This document shows positions 53,864 to 63,096 of a DNA stretch of 64,000 nt, in pieces; the stretch's first letter is position 1, and each line of letters begins with the position of its first letter. A program made the position numbers and the translations under genes. Source of the DNA: Bacteroidales bacterium UBA3743 (lineage in GTDB: Bacteria; Bacteroidota; Bacteroidia; Bacteroidales; Paludibacteraceae); NCBI GenBank assembly GCA_002371265.1, contig DFGT01000003.1, positions 62,001 to 126,000 of the forward strand, written 5' to 3'. The notes beneath the pieces were generated by a model. That model saw only the letters and a program-made list of their open reading frames with translations, made no database searches and had not been told where the DNA came from.

Positions 53864-53894
53864 CAAAGATAGACCTTTTTTATTTAACTCCAAA
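53864..53894 (-). promoter_or_regulatory. Minus-strand promoter (TTTG-N19-TATCTTTG)
   Basis: -33 TTTG at 53891-53894, exactly 19 nt, -7 TATCTTTG at 53864-53871. It points away from the gene at 54232 and towards small RNA A. Confidence 0.7.
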
Positions 53895-54208
53895 AGAAAA
53901 TTAAACTTTTTTAACACTTTTTGCAATTTTTTTTGCTTCTACCCTTATGAATGGTCAATTATTATCTTATGACTTCTGAGTCTGATTGATTCTTATTTAT
54001 CTCATCTGATATGATTATTAGACATTTACGGCTGTTTTCCTAGTCGAATTGTAAAAATTTCTCTATATACAGTGACATTTTTAAGAAATTGGACAAAAAA
54101 AGAATCTTCATCACATGTATGTCGTTTTGTTTTCGTAAAATTCTTAATTCTTCAATCTTAATTCTTAATTTTTCATAGCGCATTCCTCCGTCTGCAAACA
54201 GAAAAAGT

Positions 54209-54216
54209 TATTTTTG
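54209..54216 (+). promoter_or_regulatory. -7-like box (TATTTTTG)
   Basis: TATTTTTG, 15 nt upstream of the start at 54232. The leader would be very short. Confidence 0.4.
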
Positions 54217-54231
54217 TAAAAAAATAGAAAA

Positions 54232-55416
54232 ATGAAATTGCTAAGAATTTTTACTATCCTGATTTCGGCATTTTGCTTTAATGCCATTTCAGCTCAGGAA
54301 CAAGAGAAAGAATATAAGTTTATCTGGGGTGTCGATGCGGAAACCGTCTTCGACAATCGAGAGGGAGATCAGACATATTCTCCACAACAGACTATATTTT
54401 TCTCCCGTCTATCACCATCTTTGGGAGTGAGATTCGGAAAATCGGAGCACGAAAAAATAAATAATGATGGAATAAAGAAGAAATATACCGATGTCCATAA
54501 GCTGGTGGCAGGAACCCACTACATTCAGCCAATAGGTATCGGATACAAAGAAAATAAGTTTGTCCCTACAGCTTATTATACATTTTCGCACAAGGTGGTT
54601 AAAGAAGTGAAAAGGGACTCTTCAGTTTTAATAATAGATGGAACAAACACTCCTGATTTCAAAGTTTGGAGTGTTTCGTTTGGTATGATTCCACGTCGAC
54701 TATCCTACCGTCTTCCTGAAATATTGTGGAGCGATTCTATGGATTATTATAATCCTAATATTCGTGGAATCCTTTTGCAATGTACGAAAAACAATTTGGC
54801 TTTCCATGAAATATCGCTTGATTGGCGAAGCTTGCAAAGTGCTGATCAGAGAGAAGCATTCAATGTGAACTACAATGTGCGAAAATACTTTCATCGATAT
54901 CTACGTGGTATTTCTCCATTTTTCATTGGAGGAAATGTCCAGTTGAATCATCTGGCAAAACGTAATCCAGCACCGGAAGGCGAGGGTGTCAACGACGACA
55001 TGTTCGCCTATCCTTATATTGGATGGGATTTTAGCGATGAAACTGTATTTGATAGATTTAGAATCAGAGCTGGTTATGCTGTAAGTTTCGACAGATGCAG
55101 AGCGATTGGAGATTGGGAGGTAGACGGAGGATTGCTTGCTGATTTACACCTGTTATGGAAAAAAATAGGAATAATAGAGACGTTATATGCCGGAAACAAA
55201 CAATTCCCTCTTTATCCTATGTATGGCTCGTTGCTGAATATGGGAGATCCTCATTATCAGTCGTCATTCTACTCTTTGACATCCATCTATTCACCAATTG
55301 TACATAATCGACACGTCAGTTTTGGAGCATTTCTTGATTTCCACGTCACAAAAGAGGGCACATCATGCTATCAAAGGGTGGTGTTGAATGTGAATTTGGG
55401 TAATGTTGATAACTAA
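54232..55416 (+). CDS. Exported beta-barrel-like protein, unknown function
   Basis: A 394-residue protein with a signal peptide (MKLLRIFTIL to about AISAQ). The mature part alternates aromatic and polar residues (FIWGVDAETVFDNREG, HYIQPIGIGYKENKF, VVLNVNLGNV at the end) as in outer-membrane barrels of Bacteroidota, but I recognise no family. It stands alone and its stop codon is directly followed by the promoter of an orphan transcription unit. Confidence 0.6.
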   Translation: MKLLRIFTILISAFCFNAISAQEQEKEYKFIWGVDAETVFDNREGDQTYSPQQTIFFSRLSPSLGVRFGKSEHEKINNDGIKKKYTDVHKLVAGTHYIQPIGIGYKENKFVPTAYYTFSHKVVKEVKRDSSVLIIDGTNTPDFKVWSVSFGMIPRRLSYRLPEILWSDSMDYYNPNIRGILLQCTKNNLAFHEISLDWRSLQSADQREAFNVNYNVRKYFHRYLRGISPFFIGGNVQLNHLAKRNPAPEGEGVNDDMFAYPYIGWDFSDETVFDRFRIRAGYAVSFDRCRAIGDWEVDGGLLADLHLLWKKIGIIETLYAGNKQFPLYPMYGSLLNMGDPHYQSSFYSLTSIYSPIVHNRHVSFGAFLDFHVTKEGTSCYQRVVLNVNLGNVDN

Positions 55417-55418
55417 TT

Positions 55419-55449
55419 TTTGCAATATTTGAAAAGAATTATATCTTTG
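55419..55449 (+). promoter_or_regulatory. Full Bacteroidota promoter (TTTG-N19-TATCTTTG)
   Basis: -33 TTTG at 55419-55422, exactly 19 nt, -7 TATCTTTG at 55442-55449, two nucleotides after the stop codon of the upstream gene. Confidence 0.75.
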
Positions 55450-55455
55450 TAGTGG

Positions 55456-55572
55456 TTTAAATATTTTCATACTATTTCATAAAATAGAGGCTTTTTACAA
55501 AACAAGCTATATTTTTGATAAGTGATTTACTAATGGCGAGGCAACCTTGTGATAAGGCAGCCTCTCTTTTTT
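55456..55572 (+). ncRNA. Candidate orphan transcript, about 115 nt
   Basis: Transcription from the promoter at 55419 would begin near 55456 and meet a strong hairpin with a T run ending near 55572, without a convincing coding frame. It may be a small RNA, or a leader whose terminator is conditionally read through into the GH5 genes at 55848. Confidence 0.5.
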
Positions 55573-55573
55573 T
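55538..55573 (+). terminator. Strong terminator before the GH5 pair
   Basis: GAGGC and CCTT pair with AAGG and GCCTC (two AA/CA internal bases, loop GTGAT), followed by TCTTTTTTT. Confidence 0.8.
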
Positions 55574-55615
55574 ATTAATGGTTATGGATTAAATAATAAA
55601 AATTGTAGGTCTCTT

Positions 55616-55640
55616 GTAGAGACGCACGGTCGTGCGTCTC
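55616..55640. repeat. Dispersed palindromic repeat, copy 3
   Basis: GTAGAGACGCACGGT then CGTGCGTCTC: arms GAGACGCACG and CGTGCGTCTC around GT form a perfect hairpin. Same family as 34273-34300 and 37377-37404. Confidence 0.85.
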
Positions 55641-55847
55641 CATCAGTTTGTGTATTCATCTTCGCAAAAATCAATTGTTGATTTTTTTTACATAATTTTT
55701 TTAGATTTCCCCCTGATAAATTTGAATAGTTATTCTAAAAATTTATAATTTTGTCAAAATTTTGGATTATTTGCCGTTTAGTGTGCGTTTTTTGCATAGA
55801 AAAACAAAGGCATATATTATTTTAGAACGGATTAAAAAAGGACGTAA

Positions 55848-57011
55848 GTGGCTGATTTTGGAAAAGATATCGTTAAAATTGGATACATTGATGACGCGAG
55901 CATCAATGTAGATATCTTGTCTGCTTACTCTTATCCGGAAAATTCCCCCGTCGGCAAATGGGGCAAATTGAAGGTTGCCAAGAATGCAAAGGGAGTGCGT
56001 TGCCTTTGCAGTGAGACGGGAGAGCCTGTTCAGCTAAAAGGATTTTCCACACATGGTCTGCAGTGGGCCGGTGTCGCCAACGTGACTGAATGCAATATCA
56101 AAGCATTGAAAGAGGAGTGGGGATGTAGTGTCTTCCGTCTTGCTCTATATGTCGACTATGAAGGAGGCTATGCCTACAATCCTACATTCCGTCAGACTAT
56201 GTTGGAGAATGTGGTCAGGTGGACGGCGGAATGTGGAATGTATCTTGTGATAGATTGGCATGTGTTGGCACCGGCAAGTCCGCAGGCACCTGAATACCGT
56301 TGCCATCCGATGAACGGAATGGATTTGGCGGGAGACTTTTTCACGTATTGCGCGAGACGTTTCCAGAACCAGAAACATATATTGTATGAGCTTTGCAATG
56401 AGCCGAATATTGATAACGGTGAGAAAATTCCTTGGGTCGGAGTGATCAAGGATTATTGTGAAGACATGCTGCGCATAGTAAGGACATACGACAAGGATGT
56501 GGTGGCATTGTGTGGCACACCTTCATGGAGCCAGGATACACAAGATGTGATTGGCCATGAGGTGACAGATGAGAACGGAGTTCCATATGAGAATGTGATG
56601 TACACATTCCACGTTTATGCGGCGAGCCATAACGATGGAAGAGACATCGACACTCCAACGACATTCCGTGGAATAAATTTTATGAAGCGTTTCCAAAAAG
56701 GAGATCCAGAAAAAGGAATTCCTGCGATTTTGAATACTCTTCCTGTTTTTGTGACGGAATGGGGCACAACAGATGCCGGCGGATGGACCAATTTCCGTCC
56801 TGATTTGTCGGACATGTGGCTTGATATTTTCGATGGAGACAACGACGGAGGCCAGTTGGTAAGCTGGTGCAACTGGAGTTTCAGCGCGGAAGGAGGAGTA
56901 TGTGGCGCGTTGAAATGGAACACTGGAAAGATATCCCCACTAGATCCGGAAATATTGACGGAAAGTGGTAAATATGTCTACGATCACTTAAAAAAGCAAC
57001 AAATAAAATAA
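55848..57011 (+). CDS. GH5 family endoglucanase without signal peptide
   Basis: A 387-residue GH5 (cellulase A) enzyme: LKGFSTHGLQWAG, IDWHV, acid/base Glu185 in YELCNEPN, YTFHVYAASH and nucleophile Glu304 in VFVTEWGT. It should cleave beta-1,4-glucan or related polymers. The start is GTG at 55848 with AAAGGACG upstream. No signal peptide is present and no upstream in-frame start adds one, so it appears cytoplasmic, unlike its tandem paralogue. It would then act on imported oligosaccharides, or it has lost its export signal. Confidence 0.88.
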   Translation: MADFGKDIVKIGYIDDASINVDILSAYSYPENSPVGKWGKLKVAKNAKGVRCLCSETGEPVQLKGFSTHGLQWAGVANVTECNIKALKEEWGCSVFRLALYVDYEGGYAYNPTFRQTMLENVVRWTAECGMYLVIDWHVLAPASPQAPEYRCHPMNGMDLAGDFFTYCARRFQNQKHILYELCNEPNIDNGEKIPWVGVIKDYCEDMLRIVRTYDKDVVALCGTPSWSQDTQDVIGHEVTDENGVPYENVMYTFHVYAASHNDGRDIDTPTTFRGINFMKRFQKGDPEKGIPAILNTLPVFVTEWGTTDAGGWTNFRPDLSDMWLDIFDGDNDGGQLVSWCNWSFSAEGGVCGALKWNTGKISPLDPEILTESGKYVYDHLKKQQIK

Positions 57012-57015
57012 AATA

Positions 57016-58326
57016 ATGGCAAAAAAACTATTCTTCGGAATGCTACTCTCTATGGCACTGTTTGGCTGTGTCCACAATAAGCCAGCTGAGGGAACAATTG
57101 ACAATACGGGTGCTGATGCAAAAGCGGATTCAATCGCAAAGGCAAAGGCTGATTCATTGAAGGCAGACTCTGCAATGAATTATGTTGTTAAAAAGGGATA
57201 TATCGACTCACTTAGCAGCAATGTTGAAGCATTGCCAGCGTATGAATATCCGGCAGGATCTCCTGTTGCGAAATGGGGAAAATTGAAAGTTGCTCCTAAT
57301 GCCAAGGGTGTACGTTGTATGTGTGACGCCAATGGTAATCCTGTACAGCTTAAGGGAATGAGTACTCACGGTTTGCAGTGGGCAGGCGTGGCAAATGTCA
57401 CAGCACGCAACATCAAGGCGTTGAGAAATGAGTGGAATTGTAGCGTATTCCGTTATGCATTGTATGTCGACGAAGAAGGTGGATACGCATATAATCCTCA
57501 GTTTAGGAATGAAATTCTTGAGAAGGTAGTGAAATGGACAGCTGAAAACGGTATATATCTTTTGATCGACTGGCATGTCCACAAGCCAGGAAACCCAAAT
57601 GCTCCGCAGTACCGTTGTCATCCTACGAACGGTCGGGACTTAGCTGGCGACTTTTTTACATATTGCTCGCGTCGCTATGCCAATATGAAACATATTATAT
57701 ATGAGGTTTGCAATGAGCCAAACTGGCATTATGAGGGTGGTCCTGGAGTGGATTGGGCGACACAGATCAAGCCATATTGTGAGGAAATGCTTGAGATCAT
57801 ACGTTCCAACGATAAAGATGTCATTGTAGTGTGCGGAACACCTTGGTGGAGCTCTTGTCCTGAGTTGGTTCTTGGAAACGAGGTGGCTGACAAAGATGGA
57901 AAACCATATGAAAATGTGATGTATACATTCCATTTCTATTCAGCTACACATAATGATGGAAGATTGGCGGATCAGCCAGGTAATCACAGGCCAGACAATT
58001 TCTTCAAGAAAATGGCGGAGGGAGATCCAGAAAAGGGCGAAAAGTCAGTTTTGGAGTTGCTTCCAATATTTGTGACAGAGTGGGGCACAACAGAGGCGAG
58101 CGGATGGCATGAATTCCGACCAGACCTGACAGATATTTGGATGGATATTCTAGACGGAGGAAACACAGGAGATCAGCTTGTAAGCTGGTGCAACTGGAGT
58201 TTCAGTGCTGAAGGAGGCGTTTGTGGAGCGTTGAATTGGAACACAGGAAAGATTTCTCCGATGGATCCAGAGATCCTTACTGAGAGTGGCAAGTACGTGT
58301 TCAAACGACTACACGGTAAGAAATAG
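57016..58326 (+). CDS. GH5 family endoglucanase lipoprotein
   Basis: A 436-residue lipoprotein (lipobox LFGC, Cys18) with a charged linker of alternating Asp/Ala/Lys (about 25-55: DAKADSIAKAKADSLKADS) and a GH5 domain with acid/base Glu234 in YEVCNEPN and nucleophile Glu355 in IFVTEWGT. It is probably surface- or periplasm-anchored. It follows its leaderless paralogue by 4 nt; the catalytic domains align along their length, so they arose by tandem duplication and are cotranscribed. Confidence 0.92.
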   Translation: MAKKLFFGMLLSMALFGCVHNKPAEGTIDNTGADAKADSIAKAKADSLKADSAMNYVVKKGYIDSLSSNVEALPAYEYPAGSPVAKWGKLKVAPNAKGVRCMCDANGNPVQLKGMSTHGLQWAGVANVTARNIKALRNEWNCSVFRYALYVDEEGGYAYNPQFRNEILEKVVKWTAENGIYLLIDWHVHKPGNPNAPQYRCHPTNGRDLAGDFFTYCSRRYANMKHIIYEVCNEPNWHYEGGPGVDWATQIKPYCEEMLEIIRSNDKDVIVVCGTPWWSSCPELVLGNEVADKDGKPYENVMYTFHFYSATHNDGRLADQPGNHRPDNFFKKMAEGDPEKGEKSVLELLPIFVTEWGTTEASGWHEFRPDLTDIWMDILDGGNTGDQLVSWCNWSFSAEGGVCGALNWNTGKISPMDPEILTESGKYVFKRLHGKK

Positions 58327-58348
58327 TTTTTTTTGATAGATTATATAT

Positions 58349-58383
58349 GGAATGCGTTACTTCATGTAACGTATTCCTTTTTA
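58349..58383 (+). terminator. Terminator of the GH5 operon
   Basis: GGAATGCGTTAC, loop TTCAT, GTAACGTATTCC (one G-U pair), then TTTTTATTT. Confidence 0.85.
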
Positions 58384-58471
58384 TTTATGCTGAAATGATG
58401 CGAAAATGTATTATTTTACGAAAAAAGTGAATAAAGTATGCCTAAAAGTATTGTTTTTAGGTTTATTTGTC

Positions 58472-58479
58472 TAATTTTG
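58472..58479 (+). promoter_or_regulatory. -7 box (TAATTTTG)
   Basis: TAATTTTG, 40 nt upstream of the lipoprotein gene at 58520. Confidence 0.55.
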
Positions 58480-58519
58480 TAAAAAAATAGTTTTGTGATA
58501 AAAAAACGAATATAATATA

Positions 58520-60166
58520 ATGAAAAATCAATTATTGGCTTTAGCCTTAATGGCAGCTGGTTTTGCAAGCTGTACGGATGATTCCTACGATTTGGATAAT
58601 ATTTCCAATGATTTCAGAATCGGATTAAATGAATATCTACCAATTGCAAGTTCTGAGGTCAAGTTGAAGGATATCTTGAGTGAGTTTAAGACTGATTATA
58701 TTTCAGAGGACTCAGATGGAGTGTTGACTTTTAAGTTTGACACAGTCAATCGTGTGCAAGTCAAGCCTATAGAAGTGGCTTTTAAGGAAAATGTCTTTGA
58801 ATATGACCTTTCAAATGCAGAGTATCTAACATTCGTGAATAATGTTATTCCTGGATACCAAATTAAAGAAATTCCGATTACTTTCCCTATTAATTTGAGC
58901 TTTGATGATGCTTCAGGCAAAGGAAAAATTGATGAGATACATATAAAGAACGGAGATTTCATTTTCCACATAGAAAGTGAAAGTGTTGATGTCTCGAATC
59001 TTTATATCAAATCTATACAGGGATTTGACAGCCCTATCATAAAAGATGGAGTGATAAAATGTTCGTTGTCAAATAAAATTTTCTCTTTCCCTGAAGGTGG
59101 ACTTATGTTGACTTGTATTGTTGATGTGATAGACTCAACAAAAAACATTCAGGTTAGCGGAAATGATGCGAAGATAAAAATTGTGATGGAAGAGTCGAAG
59201 TTGACTTACCATAAGATTAAAGGATCATTCAAATCGAATGTAGAGCAGATCGAATATACTGATTTTTATATCAATCTGTTTGACGACAACCTAGATTTTA
59301 AATTGAATGTGATAGATCCTAAATTGAAAATTACTGGTGTGTCAAACAGTGGTATTCCATTGGCATGCTCTGTAAAAAGCCTTGTAGGAAAACATAAGAC
59401 AAAAAAGTCAAAGAAGGATTCTGTTGTGGCAGTCTTTAGAGATGGAAGACAATCCTTTGATTTCAAGTTCTTAAATTCGACTGTTGAAAAGCAAGAGGTT
59501 AAGGCTTTTGAAGAGCAATTTGATAAGGGAAATGGACAGTTGGATAAAATATTCAATTATTTGCCAGATTCAGTTTCGGTAAGATGTGGAATTAGAATCG
59601 ATGCTGATCCAGAAAGTGGTGTATCATATTTCTTGCTTGATTCCACTTATGTGGATTTGAATATCCAGGCTGAAGTGCCACTTCAAGTTGGTGATGGTAG
59701 CTTTATAACAATCAAAGATACAGTTGATGGAATTGACATAGTAGAAGATGTAACTGACTATCAGGAAGGAAATTTCAAGTTTGACGATGTTGAAGTTTTC
59801 ATTGAGTTCGAAAATGCATTGCCTCTTGAAGGTACGGTTACAGCCAAGTTCTGCAGAGCAGATACAATAAATGGTAAAGTAATCCTTACTCATCTTGAGA
59901 ACACAAAACTTGATCAGACAGTAAAAATTCCTGCAGCGCAAATAGGTGCTGATGGATACATCACAAAAGCCACACCATCTAAGAAGAAGATAGTTGTTTC
60001 TGACGATATGGTCGAGGATATCAAGAAAATTAATGCTGTCGACTTTACTTACAAAATCAAGGTGCCAAAAGGTGCAGTTGATGGAGTTGTGCTGACAAAG
60101 GATTGTGGTATGTCGGCTAAGGTGTACAGCCATTTGAAAGTGAATATTTCTAATAAAGAAAAATAA
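58520..60166 (+). CDS. Lipoprotein, unknown function, paired with OmpA-TSP3 protein
   Basis: A 548-residue lipoprotein (lipobox FASC, Cys18) that is beta-rich throughout, with repeated DIxxF/FKF-type strands and a TDDSYDLDNISNDF start typical of Bacteroidetes surface lipoproteins of unknown function. No catalytic motif is visible. It precedes the OmpA-family gene by 12 nt, so the two are very likely cotranscribed and may act as a complex at the outer membrane. Confidence 0.75.
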   Translation: MKNQLLALALMAAGFASCTDDSYDLDNISNDFRIGLNEYLPIASSEVKLKDILSEFKTDYISEDSDGVLTFKFDTVNRVQVKPIEVAFKENVFEYDLSNAEYLTFVNNVIPGYQIKEIPITFPINLSFDDASGKGKIDEIHIKNGDFIFHIESESVDVSNLYIKSIQGFDSPIIKDGVIKCSLSNKIFSFPEGGLMLTCIVDVIDSTKNIQVSGNDAKIKIVMEESKLTYHKIKGSFKSNVEQIEYTDFYINLFDDNLDFKLNVIDPKLKITGVSNSGIPLACSVKSLVGKHKTKKSKKDSVVAVFRDGRQSFDFKFLNSTVEKQEVKAFEEQFDKGNGQLDKIFNYLPDSVSVRCGIRIDADPESGVSYFLLDSTYVDLNIQAEVPLQVGDGSFITIKDTVDGIDIVEDVTDYQEGNFKFDDVEVFIEFENALPLEGTVTAKFCRADTINGKVILTHLENTKLDQTVKIPAAQIGADGYITKATPSKKKIVVSDDMVEDIKKINAVDFTYKIKVPKGAVDGVVLTKDCGMSAKVYSHLKVNISNKEK

Positions 60167-60178
60167 TAGACTAAGACA

Positions 60179-62761
60179 ATGAAAAAAATTATATCTGTCG
60201 TTTCGGCAATATTAGCTACAGCGTCAACGACGTTTGCGCAAATGTCGTCTACACTATATTTTATGGATCAGAATCCATTGATTCATAATTTTAATCCATC
60301 GTTCCAGCCTACAGACAAGATGTATATTGGAATGCCTGGCTTGTCTCTAGTCTCAGTGAATGCAGGTAATAGCAAGCTCGCGTTTGAAGATATATATGTG
60401 CCTCGCACTATTGATGGAAAAAACACTACAGTGTTGTTCCTTCATCCAGAGGCTACGAATGAGCTTCGCAATGTTATGAATAAGATCAGTCCTCGTGACA
60501 GAATATTCGCTGACTATAATGTTCAACTTTTGAACTTTGGAATGAGAATCAAAGAGAAATCTTATGTTTCGTTCTCATTGTCGAACAGAATGGAGATGAA
60601 TACTATTCTTCCAAAGGAGTTGTTCAAGGCTGCATTGATGTCAGAAGAATATAATTCGGAATCGCAATATTCATTTGGATTGGGAAAATTCTCGTCTACG
60701 ATGAACTGCTATTCAGAACTGGCATTCGGATATAGCTATGCATTCTCAGAAAAGTTCCAGGCAGGAGCAAAACTTAAATATTTGATTCCTCATGCAGGCT
60801 ACCGTACGGATTTCAAGGATATGGATTTGTATGTCTCTAAAGATGAGTGGAGATTTACAGGAGAAGGTGAGATTGATGCCTCTATGCCAGGACTTGAGAT
60901 ATATCAGGATGAGGAAGGAAAAATTGATTCTTTAGATTTCAATGATGATGTCAAAGCTAAGGATTTCACTAAATCGAAGGGTGCAGGACTTGCTCTTGAT
61001 TTTGGTGTCACTTACACTCCAATCAAAAGTGTTAAGTTGTCTGCCAGCCTTCTAGATCTTGGCTTTATCCACTATAGCAAAGAGTTGCATAAGGTCAAGA
61101 AAAGCGGTGATTTTATTTATAATGGATTGAAATATGGCATTGACGACATCCACGAACGTGATTCTGCCGACCTATGGGAGCCATATCAGGAGATGCTCGA
61201 CAATATGTATGTTGTAGACGAGAGTGAAGGATATAACTCTATGCTTACAGCCAAAGCGTTGTTAGGTGTTGAATACTCGTTCTGTGAGAACAAGATGTCT
61301 GTTGGAGCATTGTCGAAGACATATTTCCTACGTGGTTGCGCATCTGAGGAATTAATGCTTGCATACAACTACCGTCCAAACAGAATCGTGTCTGCTTCTG
61401 CTTCATACACTGTCACTAACGGTATGTTTAGCAATATTGGTTTGGGTGTAAACTTAAATCTTGGACCAGTAAACTTCTTCTTGGCAGCTGATCAGATACC
61501 TTTGCGTTATGCTAAGGGTGGTGGTAAGACTATTCCTACACGTACTCGTGCGGCTAATATCTCTACAGGAATCAATTTCTTGATCCGTGATAAGGAAAGA
61601 GAGGATAAGGACAGATTGTCTTGGATGGATTCAGATAAAGATGGCATTACTGACTTGTATGACAAGTGTAATGACACTCCAGAAGGAATTGAGGTTGATA
61701 AGAATGGTTGTCCTAAGGATTCTGACGGCGACGGTGTTGCTGACTATATGGACCAGTGCCATGATTCTTTGTCTGGCAAGAAGGTAGACGAGAAGGGATG
61801 CCCACTTGATTCAGATGGTGATGGCGTGTTCGACTATAAGGATCAGTGCCACAACCCTAACTCAGGTGCTTTGGTTGACGAGTTTGGTTGTCCTTCGGAT
61901 GTTGATGGTGACGGTGTGCCTGATTACCTTGACAAGTGTAATTTGACTCCAATCGGTGCTCCAGTTGATGCTAATGGATGTCCTAAGGATTCAGATAAGG
62001 ATGGTGTTCCTGATTATCTTGACAAGTGCCCTGACACTCCTCTTGATACTAAGGTTGACGAAAATGGTTGTCCATTTGATGTCCCTGTTGATAGTGTGGC
62101 TCGTGTTGCAACAAGTGAGGTTAAGAATGAGGCACAACCTGCTGCTCCTGCAACTACAACTAAGCCAGCTGCTACTCCTGCCGCTAAACCAGCAGCACAG
62201 CCAGCTGCAACTCCAGCCGCTAAGCCAGCAGCAACACAAACAGTGGCTAAACCAGCTAAGGCTCCAGTCGCAAAGGCTTCAGACAACAGTATGATCGCTG
62301 ACAGATACGATGAATTGACTCCAGAGCAGTATGCTGCTAACCGCCCTCAGGCAAGACATTATACAATTGTAGAGGATGGTGTTGAGTACGAAGTGTTTGA
62401 GTCGCCAACTTGCAATGTGTTGTTCGATTCAAGTATGGCTATAGTAAGAAACCGTATGTTGCCAGAAATTAATAAGGTTTACAACACATTGAAGAAGAAA
62501 CCTAACACTTCGGTGATTATCCTTGGTCATACCGACTCAGACTGTACAAATGAAAAGAATTTGGCATTGTCTGTAAAACGTGCAAATGCAGTCAAGAGAG
62601 TGTTGGTCAACAAGGGAATTGAAGATAGCCGTGTGGTTGCTAGAGGATTTGGTGAAACAAAACCTATTATTTCCAACAGAACTTCTCTTGGACGTTCTCA
62701 AAACCGTAGAGCTGAGGTTATTATGGTGACAAAGACGCCAAAAACTTCAATTAAGAAGTAA
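60179..62761 (+). CDS. OmpA-family protein with DUF5723-like barrel and TSP3 repeats
   Basis: An 860-residue outer-membrane protein. Signal peptide (1-20); a barrel-like N-terminal domain of the DUF5723 type (about 25-475, with FMDQNPLIHNFNPSFQ); five or so thrombospondin type 3 calcium-binding repeats (about 479-637; DSDKDGITDLYDKC, DSDGDGVADYMDQC and so on); a Pro/Ala/Lys/Thr-rich linker (about 645-700); and an OmpA C-terminal peptidoglycan-binding domain (about 750-860; VIILGHTDSDCTNEKNLALS, then SRVVARGFGETKPI and GRSQNRRAEV). It ties the outer membrane to peptidoglycan. It is followed by its own terminator. Confidence 0.92.
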   Translation: MKKIISVVSAILATASTTFAQMSSTLYFMDQNPLIHNFNPSFQPTDKMYIGMPGLSLVSVNAGNSKLAFEDIYVPRTIDGKNTTVLFLHPEATNELRNVMNKISPRDRIFADYNVQLLNFGMRIKEKSYVSFSLSNRMEMNTILPKELFKAALMSEEYNSESQYSFGLGKFSSTMNCYSELAFGYSYAFSEKFQAGAKLKYLIPHAGYRTDFKDMDLYVSKDEWRFTGEGEIDASMPGLEIYQDEEGKIDSLDFNDDVKAKDFTKSKGAGLALDFGVTYTPIKSVKLSASLLDLGFIHYSKELHKVKKSGDFIYNGLKYGIDDIHERDSADLWEPYQEMLDNMYVVDESEGYNSMLTAKALLGVEYSFCENKMSVGALSKTYFLRGCASEELMLAYNYRPNRIVSASASYTVTNGMFSNIGLGVNLNLGPVNFFLAADQIPLRYAKGGGKTIPTRTRAANISTGINFLIRDKEREDKDRLSWMDSDKDGITDLYDKCNDTPEGIEVDKNGCPKDSDGDGVADYMDQCHDSLSGKKVDEKGCPLDSDGDGVFDYKDQCHNPNSGALVDEFGCPSDVDGDGVPDYLDKCNLTPIGAPVDANGCPKDSDKDGVPDYLDKCPDTPLDTKVDENGCPFDVPVDSVARVATSEVKNEAQPAAPATTTKPAATPAAKPAAQPAATPAAKPAATQTVAKPAKAPVAKASDNSMIADRYDELTPEQYAANRPQARHYTIVEDGVEYEVFESPTCNVLFDSSMAIVRNRMLPEINKVYNTLKKKPNTSVIILGHTDSDCTNEKNLALSVKRANAVKRVLVNKGIEDSRVVARGFGETKPIISNRTSLGRSQNRRAEVIMVTKTPKTSIKK

Positions 62762-62784
62762 ATAATATTAAATCTTCTCAAAAT

Positions 62785-62823
62785 AAGAATAGGGGTGCTG
62801 ATTCAGTATCCCTATTCTTTTTG
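62785..62823 (+). terminator. Terminator of the OmpA operon
   Basis: AAGAATAGGGGTGCTG, loop ATT, CAGTATCCCTATTCTT (G-U pairs in the middle), then TTTTG. Confidence 0.85.
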
Positions 62824-63027
62824 TTTTGCGTTTTGCTGTCTACTAAAGATTCGGCCAATGTTACATTCTTACTAATGATTTCGATTTGTCCTTGGCTTAC
62901 TGATTGCGTAATATAATTTAATGGTATTTCACTATGATTAAAATAGAAAATGAATGCAGACATAGTGATGACTGGACATTTGCTAAAACAAAATAGTCAG
63001 AATTGCTCGTTAATTTTAAGTGAAAAT

Positions 63028-63090
63028 AAAAAAAGAAGGAAGCCTCTCGACTTCCAATCTTCCAACCTTAAATCTAATACCATGAAAAAC
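63028..63090 (-). ncRNA. Candidate small RNA B, about 63 nt
   Basis: Minus-strand transcription from the promoter at 63097 would run to a hairpin (GGAAG, 8-nt loop, CTTCC; 63038-63055) followed by TTCTTTTTTTATT. The plan TTTTTCAT, TTTAAGGTT, hairpin, CTTCTTTTT is the same as in candidate A at 53772-53858. Confidence 0.55.
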
Positions 63091-63096
63091 ACAATG

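Larger units (their letters stand above)
53763..54231. other. 469-bp intergenic region with a small-RNA candidate
   Basis: The left part holds a minus-strand promoter and terminator that bracket a short RNA candidate. The rest (53895-54200) is AT-rich with no gene or repeat visible, and ends in the promoter of the gene at 54232. Confidence 0.6.
55417..55847. other. 431-bp region upstream of the GH5 pair
   Basis: Contains the orphan transcription unit and a palindromic repeat (55616-55640). From 55641 to 55847 it is AT-rich; a loose TAATTTTG-like box near 55748 may serve the GH5 genes. Confidence 0.55.

Noticed and set aside
61615..62090. Aspartate-rich repeats of the OmpA protein as a cohesin/dockerin system
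   Set aside because: Spacing and DSDGDGVxDxxDxC units fit thrombospondin type 3 repeats, and no cohesin is present.
62778..62963. 61-codon minus-strand reading frame after the OmpA gene
   Set aside because: It includes the OmpA terminator and has no family resemblance or promoter.
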